Shown: positions 58,043-64,000 of the stretch, piece by piece | Layout: the number at the start of each line of letters is the position of its first letter | How positions within the stretch are numbered: the first letter of the stretch is position 1 | Source: Marinitoga sp. 1197 | Lineage (GTDB): Bacteria; Thermotogota; Thermotogae; Petrotogales; Petrotogaceae | DNA: 64,000 nucleotides | Direction of reading: 5' to 3' | Assembly: GCF_001021165.1 (NCBI RefSeq) | Contig: NZ_AZAY01000012.1 | Span: 1 to 64,000 of the forward strand | Position numbers and translations under genes: made by a program | Notes under the pieces: generated by a model | Databases searched by the model: none | The model's input: the letters and a program-made list of their open reading frames with translations, nothing else | Told to the model about the DNA's origin: nothing

Positions 58043-59173
58043 TCATTCCCCCAGTTTTTTTATCTTTGCAATTTCTTTTAAAAGACGTTTTTCCCTTAAA
58101 CCTGGTTTTTTGAATCTTACATTTACTTTTACATATAAATCACCATATTTACCTGTTCTAAAATCAGGTAATCCGTGTCCTTTTAATACAAGAACTGTTC
58201 CTGGATTTGTGCCTTCTGGAATTTTTAAAGAAGTTTTTCCGTTTAATAAATCCAATTCAATTGTTGCACCCAATAATGCCTGCACATAATCTATTTCAAT
58301 TGTAGTTTCTAAATTATTTCCGTTTCTGTTGAATTTAGGATGTCTTCTTACATTTATTTTTATTATTAAATCACCTGCTGGTCCTCCATTTTTTCCGTCA
58401 TTACCTTTATTTGGAATTCTAAAGGTATATCCATCTTCTACTCCTGCTGGAATAGTTATATCCAATTTTTCTCTTAATATTACCTTACCACTACCATGGC
58501 AAACATTACATCTTTCCTGAATTATTTTACCACTACCATTACACGTAGGACATTGATAATTTCTAACGAATACTCCAAAAAAAGTTCTTTCTTCTTCTTT
58601 AATCGTTCCAGTACCATTACATCTTGGACATGTTGTAAAGCTATTACCGTTTTTTGCACCTGTACCATTACATGCACTACATGTTGAATATCTATCGTAT
58701 TCTATATGTTTTTTTATATCATTTAATACATCTTTTAAATCTATAGTTATTGAGAAAAATTTATCTTCTCCTTTTATAGGTGGATTAGCTGCTTTTCTCC
58801 TTTTCTGCGAAGCAGCCCCACCTGTAAACATGTCAAAAATATCAGAAAAGGTGCCTCCAAAGTCCCCAAAACTTCCAAATAAATCTTCAAATAAATCTTC
58901 AAAACCACCTCTTGCTCCACCCTGGCCTGGTGGTGGCATACCATTTTCCGGAACAAATCCAAATCTATCATAAAGGGCTTTTTTCTGGGGATCACTTAAC
59001 ACCTCATATGCTTCCTGTATTTCTTTAAATTTTTCTTCAGCTATATCTTTATTTTCCTGATGTCTATCTGGATGCCATTTTTTCACCAGTTGTCTATAAG
59101 CTTTTTTTATCTCTTCTGGTGTAGCGTTTTTGGATATTCCCAGTATTTCATAGTAATCTTTTTTCTGGTTCAA
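58043..59173 (-). CDS. dnaJ: chaperone DnaJ
   Basis: About 376 aa. J domain with HPD in VKKWHPDRH, a Gly/Phe-rich linker (GQGGARGGFEDLFEDLFGSFGDF), four zinc-finger CxxCxGxG repeats (CSACNGTG, CPRCNGTG, CPTCNGSG, CNVCHGSG), and the C-terminal substrate domains. TTG at 59173 is well spaced from AGGGGTG. GTG at 59179, which overlaps the grpE stop, is also possible. dnaK is not in the window. Confidence 0.95.
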   Translation of the reverse strand: MNQKKDYYEILGISKNATPEEIKKAYRQLVKKWHPDRHQENKDIAEEKFKEIQEAYEVLSDPQKKALYDRFGFVPENGMPPPGQGGARGGFEDLFEDLFGSFGDFGGTFSDIFDMFTGGAASQKRRKAANPPIKGEDKFFSITIDLKDVLNDIKKHIEYDRYSTCSACNGTGAKNGNSFTTCPRCNGTGTIKEEERTFFGVFVRNYQCPTCNGSGKIIQERCNVCHGSGKVILREKLDITIPAGVEDGYTFRIPNKGNDGKNGGPAGDLIIKINVRRHPKFNRNGNNLETTIEIDYVQALLGATIELDLLNGKTSLKIPEGTNPGTVLVLKGHGLPDFRTGKYGDLYVKVNVRFKKPGLREKRLLKEIAKIKKLGE

Positions 59174-59175
59174 TA

Positions 59176-59805
59176 TCACTCACCCCTTTCTTCTTCTTTT
59201 TTTTCTACTATTTCTTCATTCTTTTTTACGGGTTTTACAGCAACTTTAACCTTTGCCGGTTCAATGATTTTGCCTTCTAATTTTACTCCTGGAGAATCCA
59301 CAGCAAATATATGATATTCCTCAACTTCATCAGTTTCAATTTTTTCAACAACTTCATGTTCAAAGGGATCAAATCTATCATTTTTTTCCGGAATTATAAA
59401 CTCAACTCCCATATCTTCAATGCTTTTAACAAATAACTTATATACCATTTCAGCACCTTTTGCAAATAAATCCAAGTTATCCTGATTATTAATAACTATG
59501 GAAAAGTTTTTATATATTGGTAATATTTGTTTTATAATATTTTCTTTGGTTTCCTTCTTAATTCTTATTTTATCTTTCTGAACAATATCTTTATAATTTT
59601 CAAAATCAACTTTTAAGTTTATTGCATAATTTTTGATTTTTTCATATTCTTCCATTAACTTTTTGTTTTCGCCTTTTTGATTTTCTAATTCTTTTCGTAA
59701 TTCTTCAATTTCCTTTTTTAAAATTTCCATATCTTTATCTAATGCCTTCTCTTTATTTTTTATTTCTTTTATTTTTCCTTCTGATTTTTTCTTTTTTTGT
59801 GGCAT
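59176..59805 (-). CDS. grpE: nucleotide exchange factor GrpE
   Basis: 209 aa. A Lys-rich N-terminus, long coiled coil (about 20-100), then the beta-domain (FAKGAEMVYKLFVKSIEDMGVE, FDPFEHEVVEK). It ejects ADP from DnaK. ATG at 59805 with AAGGAGGGATTATA. A charged C-terminal extension (about 20 aa) is present. Confidence 0.93.
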   Translation of the reverse strand: MPQKKKKSEGKIKEIKNKEKALDKDMEILKKEIEELRKELENQKGENKKLMEEYEKIKNYAINLKVDFENYKDIVQKDKIRIKKETKENIIKQILPIYKNFSIVINNQDNLDLFAKGAEMVYKLFVKSIEDMGVEFIIPEKNDRFDPFEHEVVEKIETDEVEEYHIFAVDSPGVKLEGKIIEPAKVKVAVKPVKKNEEIVEKKEEERGE

Positions 59806-59827
59806 TATAATCCCTCCTTATACTTTT

Positions 59828-60835
59828 TTAAAGATTTTTTGATATAATTTTTGATAATCTTGAAGTATATTCATTTAATACCGAATAGATTTTTCTATAG
59901 TCGCTATATTTAAATGTTAACAATACTACTTTACCCAATGGATTTGCATTATGACAATAAGATGTTTCAAACATCACAAAATTTTTCAATTCTGGTATTT
60001 CAAACTCATTGCCAATCACTGTTTTTATTTCAACATTAAATGGTTTTAGAGATAATAATTGTACTTTCATTTTATCTTCTTCAACTATTTTTGATAAAAA
60101 CAAAATTTCCTTTGTATTAAAATAGCCAGAAGAAATTATCCTGGCTAATCCATTTACAATGAACTTATTTCTAAAAAATTCTTCTGCCAGTAAAAATATA
60201 AGATTGTAAAGATTCATAACTCTAATATCTTTTTCATTGATGCTTTTTATTTTTATAATATTTATTATTTCATGCATAGATTTTCCAACAAGACCTTCAT
60301 TTAAAATTTTTTCCAACTCTTTCGATGAAGGAAATCCATATTTTTCAACCGTTCTTGTTATAGATAACCCTAAATTTGTCATTAGTGTTATCTGATAAAA
60401 ATCATTTGTTAAATCTGAAACTACAACACGTGTAATAAAAATATATCTTGAATCAGGTAATTCTAAAATAACAAGACTATTTGAAAGTTCCGATAACATT
60501 TTTGAGAATCTATCGAACATAATGTTTATATCATAAAACTTATATTCCTGGGGCAATTCTATATTTTTGCTTTTAACTGAAAAACTTTCTTTAATAGCTT
60601 CAAAATAAAGCCTTAAAGCTTTGTCAGTGGGGATACGTCCTGCACTTGAGTGTGGCTGAAATATCAACCCCAAATGCTGAAGTTTTTGCATATCGTTTCT
60701 TATTGTCGCAGAACTGACTTTTAATGAGGACTTTTTTAGTATTTCAGAGGAACTTATCGGTTTTTTTTCCTCTATAAAATTTTCAATTATAGAAAATAAA
60801 ACCATTTTCTGTCTATTACTCAATTCTTTTGGCAT
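59828..60835 (-). CDS. hrcA: heat-shock repressor HrcA
   Basis: 335 aa. Winged-helix N-terminus (LSNRQKMVLFSIIENFIEEKKPISSSEIL, SSATIRNDMQKLQHLGLI, HSSAGRIPTDKALRLYF) and a GAF-like C-terminal half. It binds CIRCE, which lies directly in front of the gene and overlaps its RBS (AAAGGAGTG), so it regulates itself and the operon. ATG at 60835. Confidence 0.96.
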   Translation of the reverse strand: MPKELSNRQKMVLFSIIENFIEEKKPISSSEILKKSSLKVSSATIRNDMQKLQHLGLIFQPHSSAGRIPTDKALRLYFEAIKESFSVKSKNIELPQEYKFYDINIMFDRFSKMLSELSNSLVILELPDSRYIFITRVVVSDLTNDFYQITLMTNLGLSITRTVEKYGFPSSKELEKILNEGLVGKSMHEIINIIKIKSINEKDIRVMNLYNLIFLLAEEFFRNKFIVNGLARIISSGYFNTKEILFLSKIVEEDKMKVQLLSLKPFNVEIKTVIGNEFEIPELKNFVMFETSYCHNANPLGKVVLLTFKYSDYRKIYSVLNEYTSRLSKIISKNL

Positions 60836-60836
60836 T

Positions 60837-60863
60837 TTATCACTCCTTTTTTTTGAGTGCTAA
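60837..60863 (-). promoter_or_regulatory. CIRCE operator
   Basis: TTATCACTC-N9-GAGTGCTAA on the plus strand, the CIRCE consensus (TTAGCACTC-N9-GAGTGCTAA) with a single mismatch. A -10 box TATAAT (60868-60863, reverse strand) touches it. Confidence 0.95.
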
Positions 60864-60950
60864 TTATATGATAACACAAAAAAAGGCTTGTAAAAAATTA
60901 ATTATTGGTGTAAAATTAGTTAAGAAATGATAATTAGGAGCGTGATAAAC

Positions 60951-62432
60951 ATGATAGGTTATGATATTATTAAAATTTTAAAAGAATTAATTATAGAATA
61001 TAATTTCCCTTTAGAAAAAGAATATACATTTTTTACTAATAATACTAATAAAATAAAACCGGGTTCGGTTTTTGTCTGTATTAAAGGTTCTTATTTTGAT
61101 GGACACGATTTCATAAGAACAGCTATAGAATTTAAAGCAGCTTTAATTGTAGCTGAAAATCCCAAAAAAATACCTTTAAATCACCCCTACATTTTAGTTA
61201 GAGATACAAAAAAAGCCTATGCTTTACTTAATTATGCATATTATAACATAAATTTCGATGATTTTAATTTTATAGGTGTAACTGGAACTAACGGGAAAAC
61301 AACTGTAATTTCTTTAATTCATTATGTTTTGACATATGGAGAAAAAAATAGTTCTTTAATAAGTACAGTAGGAATTAAACTTAACAATGAATTATTATAC
61401 GAATCATATAACACAACACCAGGCGTTGACGAAATTGCAAAAGTACTTAATCTTTCAAAAGAAAAATCAATAAAAAATATATGTTTAGAAGTGTCTTCTC
61501 ATGCAATAGATCAAAAAAGAGTATATAAGATTCCATTCTCAATTGCTATTTTAACAAACATAACTCGTGATCATCTAGATTATCATAAGAATTTTGATGA
61601 TTATAAAAATACAAAATTATCTTTATTTAAACAATTAAAAAGCGGTGGATATGGAATCATTAATTTAGACTGTCTAAATTTAAAGGAAGTTCCTGGAAAT
61701 AATATTATAACATATGGATTTGATAAAAATGCAGATTATATAATTTCTAATGTTGAATACAATAATGCCCAAATGAGTTTTACTATAACAGAACCAGATG
61801 GAACAGAAAATAAAATCCATACTCATTTAATAGGAGAATATAATGCACAAAATATGACAGCTGCATTTATTGCATTAAAATTATTAAATATGGACAATGA
61901 GATAATAAGACATGGTTTTTTAACTTTTGAAGGAGTTCCTGGACGATTTCAATTGGTAGAAAATACACGAGATATAGAGTATAAGGTTTATATTGATTTT
62001 GCACATACACCAGATGCCCTTGAAAAAGTATTGAAAAGTGCAAAAAAAATTACTAAAGGCAGGGTAATTCTTGTGTTTGGAGCTGGCGGCGCTGCCGATA
62101 TTGGCAAAAGAAAAATAATGGGAGAAATTGCTTCAAAGTATAGCGATTTAATTGTTATAACAGATGATGATCCAAAAGATGACGATCCAGATGAAATTAT
62201 CGAACATATTCTCGAAGGAATAGATAAAAATAAAACATTTATAGTTATTAGAGATAGAAAAACTGCTATAAAAGCCGCTGTTAGCTTTGCTTCAAGAGAT
62301 GATGTAGTTATAATCGCTGGTAGAGGGCATGAAAAATTTCAATTGTATGAAAATGGAAAAAAAATACCTTTCAATGATTATGAAGTTGCACATGAAATAG
62401 TTCAAAAATTCAGAAAGGTGATGAAGAGATGA
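60951..62432 (+). CDS. murE: UDP-MurNAc-tripeptide synthetase
   Basis: About 493 aa. It adds the third amino acid to UDP-MurNAc-dipeptide. P-loop GVTGTNGKTTVISL, N-terminal IKPGSVFVCIKGSYFDGHDF, and TNITRDHLDYH are typical. The residue-selecting loop reads DDDPKDDDP, where meso-DAP enzymes have DNPR; Lys (or another diamine) is thus possible. ATG at 60951 is preferred (AGGAG 10 nt before); GTG at 60942 is too close to the RBS. It overlaps murF by ATGA. Confidence 0.94.
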   Translation: MIGYDIIKILKELIIEYNFPLEKEYTFFTNNTNKIKPGSVFVCIKGSYFDGHDFIRTAIEFKAALIVAENPKKIPLNHPYILVRDTKKAYALLNYAYYNINFDDFNFIGVTGTNGKTTVISLIHYVLTYGEKNSSLISTVGIKLNNELLYESYNTTPGVDEIAKVLNLSKEKSIKNICLEVSSHAIDQKRVYKIPFSIAILTNITRDHLDYHKNFDDYKNTKLSLFKQLKSGGYGIINLDCLNLKEVPGNNIITYGFDKNADYIISNVEYNNAQMSFTITEPDGTENKIHTHLIGEYNAQNMTAAFIALKLLNMDNEIIRHGFLTFEGVPGRFQLVENTRDIEYKVYIDFAHTPDALEKVLKSAKKITKGRVILVFGAGGAADIGKRKIMGEIASKYSDLIVITDDDPKDDDPDEIIEHILEGIDKNKTFIVIRDRKTAIKAAVSFASRDDVVIIAGRGHEKFQLYENGKKIPFNDYEVAHEIVQKFRKVMKR

Positions 62433-63691
62433 ATGAAACTTCTAAGAAAATTCATTATGAAATTGACTCCCGAAAAATAAAAAAAGGAGATACTTTTATT
62501 GCAATAAAAGGAGAAAAAAATAACGGGCATGATTTTGTAAACAATGCTTTTAAAAAAGGAGCTAAAACAGCTATTGTTGAAGAAAAAAGAAATTACATCA
62601 AAGATGTTATTTTAGTAGACAATGTTATTGATTATATAAACAAAAAGGCTTCCATACTATTAAAAGAAAAATCAAAAATTAGAATAGGAATAACTGGTTC
62701 AAATGGAAAAACAACTACAAAATTTTTTTTATATCACTTATTATCATATGGATTTAAAGTTTTCACAACAGAAAAAAATTATAATACTGAGATAGGAATT
62801 CCTTTAAACATACTAAATAATTTTAAAAATCAACCTGTATCCATTTTAGAAATGGGACTTAGAAAAGAAAATGATATTGAATATCTTTCAAAATATTATA
62901 CCCCTAATATTGAAATTATACTTAATATAGGAACATCACATATAGAATTTTTTAAAACAAGAAAAAAAATTGCTGAAGAAAAGTTAAAGATCATTTCATA
63001 TGCAGAAAAACCAAGCTTATTGTTTATCAATGGAGATGAACCCTTGTTAAATATAGAATATCCAGAAGATATTAAAGTTTTCAGATTTGGGGAAAATAAA
63101 GATAATGATGGCTATTTAATAGATTTTGAATATTTAAACTGGAATACCCGTGTTTATTACAATATTTTTGGTGAAAATTTAATGCTTACACTTAATGGTA
63201 TATGGAATAAAGGACAATTAATGGATGCTTTAGCATCACTAATGGTTTCATTGTATTTTGAAATTCCACTTGATCCTTTTTATATTTCAAGTTTTTCTTT
63301 ACCAGAAAAACGTTTTGAATTAAAGAAATATGGAACATCCCTAATAATAAATGATGCTTATAATGCTTCAAAAGAATCATTCTTAAGTGGATTTGAAAGT
63401 ATTAAAAAAATGTCTATAAAAAAGAAAAAAATTCTATTAATAGGAGAAGTTCTTGAGATAGGAGATAAATCCTATGAATACCATATTGAAATAATAGAAA
63501 GTGCGAAAAAGATTTTTGATCAAATATATTTTTATGATCCTAAGAATAAATTTAAATTTAACAACATCTCAATTCTTCATAAAAAAGAAGATATTTTTGA
63601 TATTTTAAAATCAGAAAATGCTTTAATATATGTAAAAGGTTCAAATGGAACGAATCTGTGGAAATATGTTGAAGAATTTTTGAACGATTAG
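62429..63691 (+). CDS. murF: UDP-MurNAc-tripeptide D-alanyl-D-alanine ligase
   Basis: 420 aa. It adds D-Ala-D-Ala. P-loop GITGSNGKTTTK, NYNTEIGIPLNIL, LEMGLRKENDIEYL, and INDAYNASKESF are conserved MurF segments. Start overlaps murE by 4 nt; mraY follows after 10 nt. Confidence 0.94.
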   Translation: MNETSKKIHYEIDSRKIKKGDTFIAIKGEKNNGHDFVNNAFKKGAKTAIVEEKRNYIKDVILVDNVIDYINKKASILLKEKSKIRIGITGSNGKTTTKFFLYHLLSYGFKVFTTEKNYNTEIGIPLNILNNFKNQPVSILEMGLRKENDIEYLSKYYTPNIEIILNIGTSHIEFFKTRKKIAEEKLKIISYAEKPSLLFINGDEPLLNIEYPEDIKVFRFGENKDNDGYLIDFEYLNWNTRVYYNIFGENLMLTLNGIWNKGQLMDALASLMVSLYFEIPLDPFYISSFSLPEKRFELKKYGTSLIINDAYNASKESFLSGFESIKKMSIKKKKILLIGEVLEIGDKSYEYHIEIIESAKKIFDQIYFYDPKNKFKFNNISILHKKEDIFDILKSENALIYVKGSNGTNLWKYVEEFLND

Positions 63692-63701
63692 GGAGGAGTT
63701 T

Positions 63702-64000
63702 ATGCTTTTATCAATTATTTTAATATTAATATTTATGGAATTTTTGTTGTATCCGGTATATATAAAATGGGCTCAAAAAAAACAATTTGGACAATATATT
63801 AGACCAGAAGGTCCTGACCTTCATGGTTATAAACAGGGAACACCAACAGCTGGAGGAATATTATTTATACCAACTATTTCTATTTTAAATATAATTTCGT
63901 ATATATATTATAATGATTTAATTTTTATGTATATTGCTATGTCTGCCTTTCTTTTTGGGCTTATTGGTTTTTTTGATGATTTTAGCTCAATATTGAAAAA
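63702..64000 (+). CDS. mraY: phospho-MurNAc-pentapeptide transferase, partial
   Basis: About 99 codons before the window ends. ATG at 63702 follows GGGAGGAGTT. The N-terminus is hydrophobic, then QYIRPEGPDLHGYKQGTPTAGGILFIP, with the HxxKxGTPTMGG-type MraY motif (here GTPTAGG), and GFFDDF (metal-binding Asp pair). It makes lipid I. The C-terminal two-thirds lie outside the window. Confidence 0.93.
   Translation, partial: MLLSIILILIFMEFLLYPVYIKWAQKKQFGQYIRPEGPDLHGYKQGTPTAGGILFIPTISILNIISYIYYNDLIFMYIAMSAFLFGLIGFFDDFSSILK

Overview
The window is about 64 kb of very AT-rich bacterial chromosome with short gaps and long co-directional operons. The gene content fits a low-GC member of the Thermotogota, most likely of the Marinitoga/Petrotoga type. 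The supporting features are the order sufC-B-D-S-U, hrcA-grpE-dnaJ without dnaK, a diderm-like glycan gene set and frequent TTG/GTG starts. The genus is inferred from gene content and composition, not shown by any marker gene such as rRNA. I see no rRNA, tRNA, CRISPR array, transposase or integrase.

Layout: 1-1213 (-) is the N-terminal part of an AAA-ATPase-like protein, followed by about 800 bp of non-coding DNA with small hairpins. 2011-12700 (+) holds ylxQ-infB, then a glycan block (DegT aminotransferase, membrane-bound NDP-sugar dehydratase, WecA-type transferase), a 398-aa protein of unknown function, pckA and an MFS exporter. 12741-17858 (-) is the Fe-S operon sufCBDSU. 18057-20779 (-) is an M18 aminopeptidase with two unrecognised genes. 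21214-24313 (+) is glpX, a SAM hydrolase and a histidine kinase. 24489-31502 (+) is rimO-pgsA-thpR-recA-recX-rny and a C11 lipoprotein protease. mreB and a GAF histidine kinase follow.

33952-37394 is an accessory island bounded by two identical 38-bp copies of a convergent terminator. It carries decayed genes and an RloA/RloB-like ATPase plus TOPRIM pair that is probably a phage-defence system. A radical-SAM/TetR operon follows, then a TPP riboswitch with thiB, an ion transporter, a fused nucleoside kinase and a PadR regulator. 44658-50749 is a UDP-GlcNAc(3NAc)A-type sugar pathway (WbpA/B/D/E-like). An HTH-Rossmann regulator lies beside it, and the regulator promoter and the wbpA promoter share an operator palindrome.

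50881-60835 (-) reads as one ten-gene run (hrcA, grpE, dnaJ, YitT, CNNM, cdd, response regulator, NUDIX, gltX, cysS) behind a CIRCE element. 60951-64000 (+) starts the murein cluster murE-murF-mraY.

The least explained structure is a family of about 190-bp nested palindromes present three times, upstream of glpX, of the TPP riboswitch and of a HAD hydrolase gene. All three copies have the same orientation. Two are flanked by 9-12 bp direct repeats next to -10 boxes. Their inner hairpin arms differ in sequence but stay self-complementary, which suggests a MITE-like element or a structured RNA/DNA.
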